A DNA stretch of 64,000 nt from ZYF759 sp046297455 (lineage in GTDB: Bacteria > Pseudomonadota > Alphaproteobacteria > Rhizobiales > Rhizobiaceae), in contig JBKBIT010000015.1 in NCBI GenBank assembly GCA_046297455.1, forward strand, positions 50,065 to 114,064, read 5' to 3'. Positions 37,848 through 46,827 of the stretch are shown here, in pieces. Position numbers and translations under genes: made by a program. Under the pieces are notes generated by a model that was not told the origin of the DNA, searched no databases, and saw only the letters and a list, made by a program, of their open reading frames with translations. How positions within the stretch are numbered: position 1 is the first letter of the stretch; every line of letters begins with the position of its first letter.

Positions 37848-38684
37848 TCAGGCGGCCGCCAGAGCCACCACGCCCAGGGCCACGATCAGCGCCGCGGCCA
37901 TGCGCTTTTTCCAAGGTCGTTCGCCCAGCAGAACCACGCCGATCAGCGCCGCAATGACCACGCTCGATTCCCGCACTGCCGAGACCACGCCGATGGGCGC
38001 AATCGTCTTCGCATAGAGCACCAGCCCATAGGCGGCGACCGCAAAGATGCCGCCCATGAGACCGAGAGAGAAGGTCTTCGGGTCGATCCGGCTGCGTCGC
38101 AGGATACGCGGTCCCAGCACCGCAAACACGATCGGCGCTTCGAGCAAGAACAGCCAGCCCATATAGCCCGTCGGACTGCCGGACAGACGGACGCCGATAC
38201 CGTCGGCTACGGAATAGGTCGCGATGGTCAGGCCAAGCAGCACCGCCACAAGGACGGCTGGCCGGTTGACCTCCACCGAGCGGGACCGGAGCGAAAGAAG
38301 CCAGATGCCGAAGGAAACGGTCACGATCCCGCCCCACGCTATGGGCGGCAGACTCTCGCCCGCCAGAAACAGCGCGCCAATCGCCACCAGCATCGGCGCC
38401 AGACCCCGAGAGATCGGATAGACCTGGCTGAGGTCTCCCAGCCGATAGGCTTGGTAAAGAAGCCAGTAGTAGCCGTAGTGAACCAGGGTGGAGACCGTCA
38501 AAGCCGGCCAGCTCTCGATCGAAGGTGGCGCTGACACCAGGATCAGGAGAATGCCGACCAAAGCGTGCGACAGCGCCACGCCAGCGAGGATCAATGCCCG
38601 GTCGCCGCCCGCCTTGACCATCGCATTCCAGCTCGCATGGAGCACGGCGGCGAACAGCACGATGGAAAGGGCGAAGAGAGACAA
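37848..38684 (-). CDS. EamA/DMT-family transporter in the phosphonate array
   Basis: This 278-residue inner-membrane protein has about ten hydrophobic segments in two EamA repeats, with HYGYYWLLYQAYRLGDLS and YPISRGLAP in the first and VVIAALIGVVLLGERPWKKR in the last, which is the usual DMT ending. The start appears to be TTG 38684 (MSLFALSIVLFAAVLHASWN); a ribosome site is not obvious. It stands between phnY (119 bases upstream) and the AEP binding protein, all on the same strand. It may export a pathway product or amino compound, or simply be an inserted neighbour; the substrate is unknown. Confidence 0.82.
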   Translation of the reverse strand: MSLFALSIVLFAAVLHASWNAMVKAGGDRALILAGVALSHALVGILLILVSAPPSIESWPALTVSTLVHYGYYWLLYQAYRLGDLSQVYPISRGLAPMLVAIGALFLAGESLPPIAWGGIVTVSFGIWLLSLRSRSVEVNRPAVLVAVLLGLTIATYSVADGIGVRLSGSPTGYMGWLFLLEAPIVFAVLGPRILRRSRIDPKTFSLGLMGGIFAVAAYGLVLYAKTIAPIGVVSAVRESSVVIAALIGVVLLGERPWKKRMAAALIVALGVVALAAA

Positions 38685-38803
38685 GGCGCGCTCGAGACGA
38701 AGCCGGCAAAGAACCTGCCGGTTGTGGATGAAGTACAGGCTGACTGCAAGAGGAGGTCGCTGCCGCGGAAACCAGCGGCAAGACCAAATCGTTTCCTATC
38801 TGG

Positions 38804-40261
38804 TCACGTCCAGGGCAGCGAGAAGGTTTTGACATTGGTATAGCTCTTCATCGCCTCGATGACGCCTTCCTTGTAGCCATTGCCGGAATCCTTGATGCCG
38901 CCAAACGGCGACATCTCGATCCGGTAGCCGGGCACCTCCCATATGTTGACCGTTCCGACCCTCAGGCCGGAGATGTATTTCTGCATCCGCCGGAAATCGT
39001 TGGTGCAGACACCTGAAGACAGTCCAAAGGCCGTCGAATTGGAAAGCGGGATCATGTCATCGTCGCTGCCCGCAACCCGCAGGATGGGGATCACCGGGCC
39101 GAAGGTCTCCTCCACCACTAGTTCTGCGGAGTGGGGCACATTGTCGATGACGATGGGCGGCAGCAATGCTCCCTGGCGTCCCGGATTGTAGAGCACGTCT
39201 CCGCCGGCTTCCGCCGCTCGCTCCACCCGCGCTTCGAAAAGCCTCGCGGCTCTCTCGTCGACAACCGTTCCCAGTTCCGTCGCGCGGTCCATCGGATCGC
39301 CAAAGCGAAGCTTCTTCGCCCGTTCCAGAACCAGTGGCACGAACCTGTCGGCCACCCTTTCCTGCACCATGATGCGCTTCACGGCCGTGCAGCGCTGGCC
39401 CGAATTCTTCGTCGCGCCTGCAACGGCAAGGTCAGCGGCCCTGGCAAGATCCTCGTCGGACAGATCGTCCAGTACGATCAGCGGGTCATTGCCGCCCAGT
39501 TCAAGCACCTGGCGCCTGTAACCCGCCGTTGCGGCGATCAGCTTGCCGGTAGCCACGCCACCGGTGAATGTGATCAGCTCGGCATGCTGGTTGACGATCA
39601 TTTCCTCGCCGATATCGGCCGGCCAGCCAGTCACCACCGAGAGCATCTCCGGTGGCAGACCCGCTTCATAGAGGATGTCGGCCAGGATCAGGGCCGTCAT
39701 TGGCGTCAGTTCGGTCGGCTTCACGACGATGCAGTTGTTGGTGGCAATCGCCGGCGCCACCTTGTGGGCCACCATGTTGAGCGGGTGGTTGAAGGGCGTG
39801 ATTGCCGAAATCGCGGTCAGCGGCTCGCGCAGCGTGAAGATCTTGCGGGCCTTGCCGTGGGGGGTCAGATCGCAGGAGAATATCTCGCCATCATCGTGCA
39901 GGCACAGCTGGCCGGCCAGCGTGAAGACATCGAAGGCGCGGCCGACTTCATAAAGCGAGTCCTGCTTGGAGATGCCCAGTTCCAGCGTCACGAGATCGGA
40001 GATCGCCTCCTTTCGCGCGTCCAGCAGTTCCGCCGCCTTGAGCAGGATCCGCTGGCGATCGTAGCGCGTCAGCGTCGACCGAAAGGAGGCCGCAATGTCG
40101 AAGGCTTCGCGCGCATGCACCGCCTGCCCGGCCGGCACGGTCCCCACCACGGCATTGTTCCAAGGATACCGCACCTCGATGACGCCATCGGCATCCACCT
40201 TGCGCCCCGCGATGCGCATCGGTTCGTGCCTCACGGTCAGCCCTGTTTCCGGCCTGCCCAT
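38804..40261 (-). CDS. phnY: Phosphonoacetaldehyde dehydrogenase PhnY
   Basis: This 485-residue NAD(P)-dependent aldehyde dehydrogenase oxidises phosphonoacetaldehyde to phosphonoacetate. Counting from ATG 40261, the nucleophile is Cys291 (NSGQRCTAV) and the general base Glu254 (LELGGNDP). Arg108 (EVGRAF) and His159 (PFNHPLN) match the phosphonate-binding pair described for the S. meliloti enzyme, at the same numbers. The ATG lies two bases after the phnA stop with GGGGTTGAGG before it, so the two are coupled. It is the middle step of PhnW-PhnY-PhnA. Confidence 0.95.
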   Translation of the reverse strand: MGRPETGLTVRHEPMRIAGRKVDADGVIEVRYPWNNAVVGTVPAGQAVHAREAFDIAASFRSTLTRYDRQRILLKAAELLDARKEAISDLVTLELGISKQDSLYEVGRAFDVFTLAGQLCLHDDGEIFSCDLTPHGKARKIFTLREPLTAISAITPFNHPLNMVAHKVAPAIATNNCIVVKPTELTPMTALILADILYEAGLPPEMLSVVTGWPADIGEEMIVNQHAELITFTGGVATGKLIAATAGYRRQVLELGGNDPLIVLDDLSDEDLARAADLAVAGATKNSGQRCTAVKRIMVQERVADRFVPLVLERAKKLRFGDPMDRATELGTVVDERAARLFEARVERAAEAGGDVLYNPGRQGALLPPIVIDNVPHSAELVVEETFGPVIPILRVAGSDDDMIPLSNSTAFGLSSGVCTNDFRRMQKYISGLRVGTVNIWEVPGYRIEMSPFGGIKDSGNGYKEGVIEAMKSYTNVKTFSLPWT

Positions 40262-40263
40262 CC

Positions 40264-41520
40264 TCAACCCCGCGCCGCGGCCATGGTGGCATAGTAGAAG
40301 GCGTCGAAATTGCGCAAATCTGGCGCGTCCGGCAGATCCGGCATCGGCCGATTGACGATGAAGGGCACCGCCTGCTCCGTCAGGCCGCCATGCGAACGCA
40401 GCGGCTCCTTGAGCGCTGCGAGATCGTGCCGGTCCGCACTTGTGCCGATCGTCTTGTTTTCCGAAGACACCATGACGATGTCGCCGATACGGTCGCCTGG
40501 CAGCTCGAAACGCTCGCAGGCCTCCTCACGCGTGAGCACCACGTCAATGCCTTCGATCGCGCGCAGCCTCTCGATCAGGTCCTGGCGATCGGCATCCTCC
40601 GGCAGATAGGCGGTGGCAAAGGAGCCGAGGGCTCCATGGTGGACGACATAGGGATCGGTGATTGGCAGGATCACCCTGGCGGCGGCTTCGCCCAGCCAGT
40701 CATCGAGCAGATCCTGAACATAGACCACATCCGGCTCGCCATTTGCCTTGTGCTTCGGCTTCATGCCGTGATCGGCAGTGATGACAATCGCCGCACCCAG
40801 CGCGTCGAGTTCCCCAAGATAGCGGTCGAACATGGCATGGAACGCATTGGCGACAGGATCGCCGGGCGCGTGCTTGTGCTGGATATAGTCGGTCGTTGTC
40901 AGATACATGACGTCAGGCCGGAACTCCTTGAGCAGCTTGACGCCAGCGGCGAAGACGAATTCGGAAAGCTCGGCAGAATAGACTTCTGGGACCGGACGGC
41001 CGAGCCAGGCCGAAGCGTTTTCGATGCCGTTCTCGGCCTCGGTGGTCTGGTCGGACTTCTCGGACGAGAAGCACACGGCCCTGTCCTGATCGAAACTAAG
41101 TCCGTGGCCAAGCAGCGCCCGCAGCTTGTCCTTGGCCGTGACCACCGCAACCTTTGCGCCGGCGTCGAAGAAGGCCTTGAAGATGGTCGGCGCACGCAGG
41201 AAGCGCGCATCGTTCATCATCACCTCGCGGCCGGTCTCCGGTTCATAGAGATAGTTGCCGCAAATGCCATGAACCGAGGGCGGACGGCCGGTCGCAATCG
41301 ACAGATTGTTGGGATTGGTGAAGCTGGGAATGACGCTGTGTGCGGTGCGCGACGTCCCTCGAGCCAAAATGCGCTCCAGAGTCGGCATGTGCCCCGCCTT
41401 CAGCGCCTCCTCCAGATAGGCCGGCTCGCAACCATCGAGACAGATCGCTACCGCCGGTACGCCGGGCCAGCGATAGGTACGATCGTTCACATTCACGTCG
41501 ACGCTGGAAATCTTGTTCAT
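40264..41520 (-). CDS. phnA: Phosphonoacetate hydrolase PhnA
   Basis: This 418-residue alkaline-phosphatase-superfamily enzyme cleaves the C-P bond of phosphonoacetate to acetate and phosphate. The dinuclear zinc site is complete at the numbering of the S. meliloti enzyme: Asp29 (CLDG), the nucleophile Thr68 (PSFTNP), Asp211 and His215 (TTDYIQH), Asp250 and His251 (TADHG), and His377 (LRSHGG). It starts at ATG 41520, 18 bases after phnW, and leads directly into phnY. No signal peptide, so cytoplasmic. Confidence 0.96.
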   Translation of the reverse strand: MNKISSVDVNVNDRTYRWPGVPAVAICLDGCEPAYLEEALKAGHMPTLERILARGTSRTAHSVIPSFTNPNNLSIATGRPPSVHGICGNYLYEPETGREVMMNDARFLRAPTIFKAFFDAGAKVAVVTAKDKLRALLGHGLSFDQDRAVCFSSEKSDQTTEAENGIENASAWLGRPVPEVYSAELSEFVFAAGVKLLKEFRPDVMYLTTTDYIQHKHAPGDPVANAFHAMFDRYLGELDALGAAIVITADHGMKPKHKANGEPDVVYVQDLLDDWLGEAAARVILPITDPYVVHHGALGSFATAYLPEDADRQDLIERLRAIEGIDVVLTREEACERFELPGDRIGDIVMVSSENKTIGTSADRHDLAALKEPLRSHGGLTEQAVPFIVNRPMPDLPDAPDLRNFDAFYYATMAAARG

Positions 41521-41538
41521 CCTTGTCCTTCGTACGTC

Positions 41539-42738
41539 TCAGGCAGCCAGCCTGGCGCGTTCCTGCATCGCATCGGCCGGCGGTGTGGCCGATGCGACTC
41601 CCATTTCCTCTAGCGACTGCCTCGCTGCCTCGACCACGCGGCGCATGACATGCTCGTCCATGTGTCCGATACAACCGACACGGAAACTGTCGACCACCGT
41701 CAGCTTGCCGGGATAGATGATGAAGCCGCGCTTCTTCATTGCCTCGTAGAAGGCATCGAAACGGAAAGCTGGATCGGCCGGGTTGAAGAAGGTTACGATG
41801 ATCGGCGAAAGCCAGCTGTCGGAGAGCAGGGTCTCGAAGCCCAGTCCCCTCATGCCTTCCACCAACACCTCGCGATTGCGGGCATAGCGCCCGCCACGCC
41901 CGGCCACGCCGCCCTCGTCGGCATGCAGCCGCAGCGCTTCCATGAAAGCGGCTATGGCATGTGTCGGCGGCGTGAAGCGCCACTGCCCGGTCTTCTCCAT
42001 GTAGTCCCACTGCGCAAACACATCGAGGCTGAGCGAATGGCTGCGCCCCTTGGCGGCCTCCAGTTCGCTCCGCCTCGCGATGACAAAGCCGAAGCCCGGC
42101 ACGCCCTCGATGCACTTGTTGGCCGAGGACACCATGGCCTCGAAGCGGATTTTGGTCACCTCGAGAGGTATTGCGCCGAACGCGCTCATGGAATCGACCA
42201 GAAGCTTGCGACCGCGAGCGTAGACGGCCTCGGAAATCTCGGCCACGGGATTGAGGATGCCCGAGCTTGTTTCGCAGTGCACGACAACGACATGGGTGAT
42301 GTCGGGATCTGCATCCAGCAGCTCGCCGACCTCCGCCCCGCGCGGCGGCAGGTAGTCGCCCTTGTCGAGCACGACGTGTTCGCGACCCAGACAGGCAAGC
42401 GTTTGCGCGGCCCGCAGACCATAGGCGCCATTTGCCAGCACCAGCACTTTGCCGTCCTTCGGCACGAACGAACCGAGCATCGCCTCTACCGCGAAAGTGC
42501 CGCTGCCCTGCAGCGGAACGCACTCGAAGTCCCCGGCGGCGGCACCGGCCAGTTCGAGCAGGCGACGGCGGAGTTCGGCAGTCATCGAGCGGAAATCGCC
42601 GTCCCATGAGCCCCAGTCGCGCAGCATGGCCTGCTTGACGGACAGGGCCGTGGTCAGCGGTCCCGGCGTCAAGAGATAGGGCTCTCCCAGTGCGGGCGGT
42701 GAGAAGATTTCGGCTGACGGCGAGAGCGGCGCGTTCAT
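41539..42738 (-). CDS. phnW: 2-Aminoethylphosphonate:pyruvate transaminase PhnW
   Basis: This 399-residue class V PLP enzyme transfers the amino group of AEP to pyruvate, giving phosphonoacetaldehyde and alanine. Family marks are LLTPGPLTTALSVKQAML near the N-terminus, QGSGTFAVEAML, VDSMSAFG (Asp182, pyridine nitrogen) and the Schiff-base lysine in SSANKCIEG (Lys208). The start at 42738 is chosen because the N-terminal extension in the same frame back to 42813 has no ribosome site. First gene of the catabolic operon, divergent from the LysR regulator across 114 bases. Confidence 0.94.
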   Translation of the reverse strand: MNAPLSPSAEIFSPPALGEPYLLTPGPLTTALSVKQAMLRDWGSWDGDFRSMTAELRRRLLELAGAAAGDFECVPLQGSGTFAVEAMLGSFVPKDGKVLVLANGAYGLRAAQTLACLGREHVVLDKGDYLPPRGAEVGELLDADPDITHVVVVHCETSSGILNPVAEISEAVYARGRKLLVDSMSAFGAIPLEVTKIRFEAMVSSANKCIEGVPGFGFVIARRSELEAAKGRSHSLSLDVFAQWDYMEKTGQWRFTPPTHAIAAFMEALRLHADEGGVAGRGGRYARNREVLVEGMRGLGFETLLSDSWLSPIIVTFFNPADPAFRFDAFYEAMKKRGFIIYPGKLTVVDSFRVGCIGHMDEHVMRRVVEAARQSLEEMGVASATPPADAMQERARLAA

Positions 42739-42799
42739 GGGAAGGGTTCCGTTTCGACCCGATACTTCCCCAAGTGGAGACATTTGAAAAATCGTTAAA

Positions 42800-42829
42800 T
42801 TGAATTTTCTCATAAGCCTGATCTATAGT
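42800..42829 (+). promoter_or_regulatory. Candidate promoter of the LysR gene in the phnW-lysR gap
   Basis: TTGAAT at 42800-42805 and TATAGT at 42824-42829 are spaced by 18 bases, in a distinctly AT-rich part of the 114-base divergent region, 23 bases ahead of the chosen LysR start. The phnW promoter must lie in the same gap on the other strand. Confidence 0.5.
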
Positions 42830-42852
42830 TCCGCGATCCAGGAGTAATGGTG

Positions 42853-43707
42853 ATGAGATACGTTCAGCTTCGCGCCTTCCACCATGTCGCCATCCATGGC
42901 GGCTTCTCGCGAGCGGCGGAGCAGTTGCACCTCACCCAACCGGCCATCTCCGACCAGGTGCGCAAGCTCGAAGAGGAATACGACATCCTGCTGTTCGACC
43001 GGCAGCGCCGGCAGGTACGGCTGACGCTCGCGGGCGAGCGGCTGCTGGAGATCACGCGCAAACTCTTCGACACCGAACAGCAGGCCCTGGAACTCCTCTC
43101 GGAATCGCGCGCCCTGCGCGCCGGCCATCTGCGCATTGTGGCCGACGCTGCTCATCACCTGCTCGCCATCCTGGCTGCCTTTCGTGAAAAGCACCCGGGT
43201 GTTCGCGTCTCGGTCAGGGCAGGCAACACCGAAAGCGTGGTCGCCAACCTGCACAGCTACGAGGCGGATATCGGGGTTCTGGGCGAGGTGCCCGAAGGAC
43301 GGGAATTCGAGGTCGTCAGGCTGAACTCGACACCGATCATTGCCTTTGCTGCACGGGGACACCCGGCAGCGCGGCTGAACAGCATGAGCTTCCAGGAACT
43401 TCTGCGCTTTCCGCTGGTGCTGCGTGAAACAGGCTCCAAGACACGAAAGAAGCTCGAAGAAGGCGCCACCGAGGCCGGCGTGGTGCTGCTGCCTGCTATC
43501 GAGGCCGAAGGACGCGAGGCAGTGAGGGAAATCGTGGCGTCGGGTGCGGGCATCGGCTTCGTATCGCGGGCCGAATTCGGCGATGATCCACGCCTGGTGC
43601 CCATCGAAATCAAGGGACCGGTCATGCTGATGGAAGAAGCCATGATCTGTCTCAAGGAACGCGCCGGCGGAAAGCTGGTTCGCGCCTTCTTCGACATGGC
43701 CGGATGA
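42853..43707 (+). CDS. LysR-family regulator of the phosphonate operon
   Basis: This 284-residue regulator has a helix-turn-helix near residues 16-38 (GGFSRAAEQLHLTQPAISDQ) and an effector domain beginning around LRIVADAAHHLLAIL. It resembles the LysR genes found next to phnWAY/phnWX sets, which respond to AEP rather than to phosphate starvation. ATG 42853 is preferred because GGAG lies eight bases before it; ATG 42847 is possible. It is divergent from phnW. Confidence 0.9.
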   Translation: MRYVQLRAFHHVAIHGGFSRAAEQLHLTQPAISDQVRKLEEEYDILLFDRQRRQVRLTLAGERLLEITRKLFDTEQQALELLSESRALRAGHLRIVADAAHHLLAILAAFREKHPGVRVSVRAGNTESVVANLHSYEADIGVLGEVPEGREFEVVRLNSTPIIAFAARGHPAARLNSMSFQELLRFPLVLRETGSKTRKKLEEGATEAGVVLLPAIEAEGREAVREIVASGAGIGFVSRAEFGDDPRLVPIEIKGPVMLMEEAMICLKERAGGKLVRAFFDMAG

Positions 43708-43785
43708 AACCTAACGACCGATGACAGGCACGAAAGGCAGGTCGGTAGACTTCGTTCCGGCTTGCAGCGCCCCGCTGGGCACAAT

Positions 43786-44562
43786 ATGAGCGAAAGACCG
43801 GGCACGAAAAGCCGAACAAAGCGGAGACCGGCACCGATGGGGGACACAACAAACCAGACGCATGCGATGCGCGCCTTGATCGAGTTGCGCAAGCAGATCC
43901 TGAGCGGCAAGCTGGCTGCCGGAACGCGTCTGTTCGAAGTAGCCGTTGCGGATATGCTCGAAATCTCCCGCACGCCTGTGCGCGAGGCGATGTCTAGGCT
44001 TGCCGAAGAAGGCTTGATCGAGCGCGTGCGCAGCGGCTTCGTGGTCCGCAAGTTCGGCATTGGCGACGTAGTTGACGCCATAGAGCTTCGTGGCCTCTTG
44101 GAAGGCATGGCTGCGCGTCTGGCTGCCGAGAGAGGTTACTGCCCCGATATCATGGCCGGCATGAAGGAAGCAGCCAGGCAACTGGACGCCTGTTTTTCTC
44201 CAGAGGGCGATGTCGATTTCGCCGCCTATGCCGAGCACAACGCAACCTTCCATGGCCTCCTGGCCCGACTGGCAGGCAGCGAGACGGTCCAGCGAGAGCT
44301 GGAACGCGTCGGTCGACTGCCTTTTGCGTCTCCCTCGGCCTTCCTCAGTTCGAGGATGGAGCGCTACGGGCGCTCGCTGCTGGTCGCACAGGACCAGCAT
44401 GTCAACCTGATCGAAGCAATCGAGGCCCGCGCCAGCCTTCGGGCGGAGTTCATCGCTCGGGAACACGCACGCAGCGCGCTGCGCAACCTCGAACAGATGA
44501 ACGATGACGAAGATCGCGGCATCATTGAACAGATATCCGCAATGACGATGGCTGTCGCCTAA
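43786..44562 (+). CDS. GntR-family (FCD type) transcriptional regulator
   Basis: This 258-residue regulator has an N-terminal winged helix (AGTRLFEVAVADMLEISRTP, then VREAMSRLAEEGLIERV) and an all-helical FCD ligand domain (ELRGLLEGMAARLAAER, EHNATFHGLLARLAGSE), as in FadR/VanR relatives that bind carboxylates through a metal. The start is uncertain: 43786 (MSERPGT), 43837 (MGDTTNQ) and a TTG at 43762 are all in frame. It stands just upstream of the MTHFR-like gene, whose promoter contains a TGTATACA palindrome of the size GntR dimers bind. Confidence 0.88.
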   Translation: MSERPGTKSRTKRRPAPMGDTTNQTHAMRALIELRKQILSGKLAAGTRLFEVAVADMLEISRTPVREAMSRLAEEGLIERVRSGFVVRKFGIGDVVDAIELRGLLEGMAARLAAERGYCPDIMAGMKEAARQLDACFSPEGDVDFAAYAEHNATFHGLLARLAGSETVQRELERVGRLPFASPSAFLSSRMERYGRSLLVAQDQHVNLIEAIEARASLRAEFIAREHARSALRNLEQMNDDEDRGIIEQISAMTMAVA

Positions 44563-44719
44563 GCGACGGCCTTGGCATGGGATGCGTCCCGGCCTGCGTC
44601 TACGATCTTACCCCCTGCCCCACCAGCCCGAGGACGGCATCTTGCAGCCGCGCCTGGGCACAAAGCGTCGCGCAACCACTTAGCAGGTGAACTTTTCGCC
44701 TTGATGATACGTTCATTAT

Positions 44720-44752
44720 TGTATACATCCCATCTCTCTAGTGGAGGTATAC
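44720..44752. promoter_or_regulatory. TGTATACA operator pair upstream of the MTHFR-like gene
   Basis: TGTATACA at 44720-44727 is a perfect palindrome; a second GTATAC core is at 44747-44752, overlapping the ribosome site of the following gene, with centres 26 bases apart. TTGATG at 44701-44706 would be a -35 box, which puts the first palindrome on the -10 position. A third TGTATACA is inside the coding region at 44911-44918. The same 8-mer recurs upstream of the peptide-type transporter and the amidohydrolase operon. Confidence 0.6.
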
Positions 44753-44755
44753 ATT

Positions 44756-45658
44756 ATGGCGCTTCTCGGCTTTCTCGATCGCGGGGGCACCCGTGAAGAA
44801 CCTTCTTCTGCAACGCTCTCAGAAGCGCTTGAAGGCTTCTCCCTTGAGGTGATGCCAAGGACAGCCGCCAAGGTCGAAAGCTTCTCCGACCTTCTACCCG
44901 GCGGAACGCGTGTATACATCGCCCATATTGAAGGTACGCCGATTGAGGACATGGTAGACACGGCTCGCCGGCTGTCAGCCGAGGGCATGTCGGTGATGCC
45001 GCATTTCCCGGCGCGCATCATCAAGGATCGTGCGCAGCTGGAGGACTGGATCCTCAGATATCGCGAAGAAGCTGGCGTCGAGCAGGCGCTTCTTCTTGCA
45101 GGCGGCGTGGCAAAGCCGGTGGGCGAGCTCACAAGCTCCATCGACCTGATGGAGACGGGTCTGTTCGACAAGCACGGATTCAAGCGGCTTCATGTCGCCG
45201 GTCATCCCGAGGGCAACAAGGACATCGACCCCGATGGCTCGACCCGTGCTGTCGATGAAGCGCTGGTCTGGAAGCAGGGTTTCTCGGAGCATACCGATGC
45301 CGAGATGGCGATCGTCACGCAGTTCGTGTTCCAGGCACAGCCAATCATCGATTGGGCAAACCGTATTCAGGCCGCCGGCGTGAAATTGCCGATCCATGTT
45401 GGTATAGCCGGACCGGCCAAGTTGCAGACGATGATCAAGTTCGCGATGGCTTGCGGTGTCGGCCCCTCGCTGAAGGTACTGCAGAAGCGGGCCATGGATC
45501 TGACCAAGCTCATGCTGCCCTATGAGCCGACGGAAGTCGCCGAGGGGCTTGCTGACCACATGGCGGCCAATCCCGACAGCCTGATCAAGAAGCTCCACAT
45601 TTTCCCGCTGGGCGGCATCAAGGCCAGCATCGAGTGGGCGGACCGCTACCGCAACTGA
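44756..45658 (+). CDS. Methylenetetrahydrofolate reductase-like protein
   Basis: This 300-residue cytoplasmic protein has the MTHFR TIM-barrel pattern: FSLEVMPRTA, VYIAHIEGTP, MSVMPHFPAR, EQALLLAGG, GHPEGN and AGPAKLQ. MetF reduces methylene-THF to methyl-THF. This short, divergent form lacks the usual FFTQ-type text but has VTQFVFQAQP. It belongs to MTHFR relatives often found with one-carbon catabolism genes. ATG 44756 follows GGAGGT at eight bases. Strongly marked by TGTATACA sites. No folate-dependent demethylase is in view, so the methyl source is unknown; it could work in reverse, oxidising methyl-THF. Confidence 0.82.
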   Translation: MALLGFLDRGGTREEPSSATLSEALEGFSLEVMPRTAAKVESFSDLLPGGTRVYIAHIEGTPIEDMVDTARRLSAEGMSVMPHFPARIIKDRAQLEDWILRYREEAGVEQALLLAGGVAKPVGELTSSIDLMETGLFDKHGFKRLHVAGHPEGNKDIDPDGSTRAVDEALVWKQGFSEHTDAEMAIVTQFVFQAQPIIDWANRIQAAGVKLPIHVGIAGPAKLQTMIKFAMACGVGPSLKVLQKRAMDLTKLMLPYEPTEVAEGLADHMAANPDSLIKKLHIFPLGGIKASIEWADRYRN

Positions 45659-45685
45659 GCCCGCGGGCCGCAGGGACGAGCAATC

Positions 45686-45711
45686 GCGTCGTCGGGTTAG
45701 CCCGGCGACGC
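45686..45711. terminator. Hairpin between convergent genes
   Basis: An 11-bp stem with one G-T pair (GCGTCGTCGGG / CCCGGCGACGC) and a TTAG loop lies between the MTHFR-like stop (45658) and the AEC transporter stop, whose TAA forms part of the loop. Position suggests a shared bidirectional terminator, though there is no clear U-tract. Confidence 0.6.
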
Positions 45712-46650
45712 CAGCGGCCCCAGAAGTAGCAGCGAAATAACCACTGCAAGTGTCGCCAGACCCACGACAGTCGCGACGACAAGTGCAGCTGCGCCCATCT
45801 TTCCCTCGCCGAAGCGCCCGGCCAGAAGCGGGTAGATGGTGATCATCGATACACAGGAAAACAGGATCCCGGCTGCCATGAGTTCAGCCGGAATTCCCGG
45901 CGTCGCAACCATGAAGGCGGTCACGGCCGCCGGATGCAGGACGAGTTTGCCGGCGGCGACCCAGAGGGCATCGCCCGACACGTCGCCGCGCTTCAGTTCC
46001 GCGATGATGCCGCCAACAGCGATCAGCGCGCACGGTGCCGACGCCGCCGCCAGCAGTTCCAGCGTAGACAGGGCGGGGCCCGGCAGCGACACACCACTCA
46101 GCGCGAGCGCGGAGCCGACGACAACCGCGATCAGGATTGGCATCCGGGACAACCGGACGACCGTCTGACGAAGCACGCGCGCCAGCGAAGTCTCCTTGCT
46201 TGTGCCGAATTCGGCGAGCGCGAGCGCGAGGGGGATGATCAGCAGGTTCTCCACCAGCATGGTGAAGGGAAGCGCGATCATCGCGGTCGGCCCGATCACG
46301 AGCGCAGTCACCGGATAGCCAATGAAGCCGCTGTTGGAGGCGGAACCGCCCATGGCGCCGATGGCCGCGCGTGCCAGCGAACGGCGAAGCGCGACCTTCA
46401 GGATGGCGAAGGTGCCAAGGAAGGCCACGAGCGATCCGCCACCATAGGCGAACACGTAGCCCGGATTGAACTCAGCCATCATTTCGGGACGTGAAAACCC
46501 CAGAATGATCACCGCAGGCAGCGCGAAATTGAGCACGAAGGCGGCAAGCCCGGCATTCTGCGCGCCGGTCACCATCCCTGTCCGCAAGGCGATGAACCCG
46601 ATGCCGATCAGCAGGAAGATCGGCAGGATGAGCAGGACGATATCGATCAT
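45697..46650 (-). CDS. AEC-family (auxin efflux carrier type) transporter
   Basis: This 317-residue inner-membrane protein has about ten helices in two inverted halves and the AEC segments GFIGYPVTALVIG and LPFTMLVENLLIIPLALAL. Bacterial AEC members carry small dicarboxylates such as malate or malonate, or aromatic acids. ATG 46650 is chosen; the frame extends 22 residues upstream without a ribosome site. It follows the FAD oxidoreductase by 177 bases, with an AT-rich dyad in between, so it probably has its own promoter. Confidence 0.85.
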   Translation of the reverse strand: MIDIVLLILPIFLLIGIGFIALRTGMVTGAQNAGLAAFVLNFALPAVIILGFSRPEMMAEFNPGYVFAYGGGSLVAFLGTFAILKVALRRSLARAAIGAMGGSASNSGFIGYPVTALVIGPTAMIALPFTMLVENLLIIPLALALAEFGTSKETSLARVLRQTVVRLSRMPILIAVVVGSALALSGVSLPGPALSTLELLAAASAPCALIAVGGIIAELKRGDVSGDALWVAAGKLVLHPAAVTAFMVATPGIPAELMAAGILFSCVSMITIYPLLAGRFGEGKMGAAALVVATVVGLATLAVVISLLLLGPLASPG

Positions 46651-46805
46651 GCTCGGCCTCTGCTTGGCCACAACGTCATATGCGGGTACGTCATGCTGCT
46701 GGCCTTGCTCGGGCAAGTCTCATTGGATTGCAACGCACCGTTTCCTCAAACCAGATACAATGAACCGTCGACGAGGCAACGGCACATCCGATCGCGCTGC
46801 AATCA

Positions 46806-46819
46806 ATAAATCAATTTAT
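46806..46819. promoter_or_regulatory. AT-rich palindrome ahead of the AEC transporter
   Basis: ATAAAT-CA-ATTTAT forms a 6-bp perfect dyad with a two-base centre, in the 177-base gap between the oxidoreductase stop and the transporter start. Such an AT-rich block is rare in this genome; it may be an operator or the -10 region of the transporter promoter. Confidence 0.4.
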
Positions 46820-46827
46820 GGATTTTG

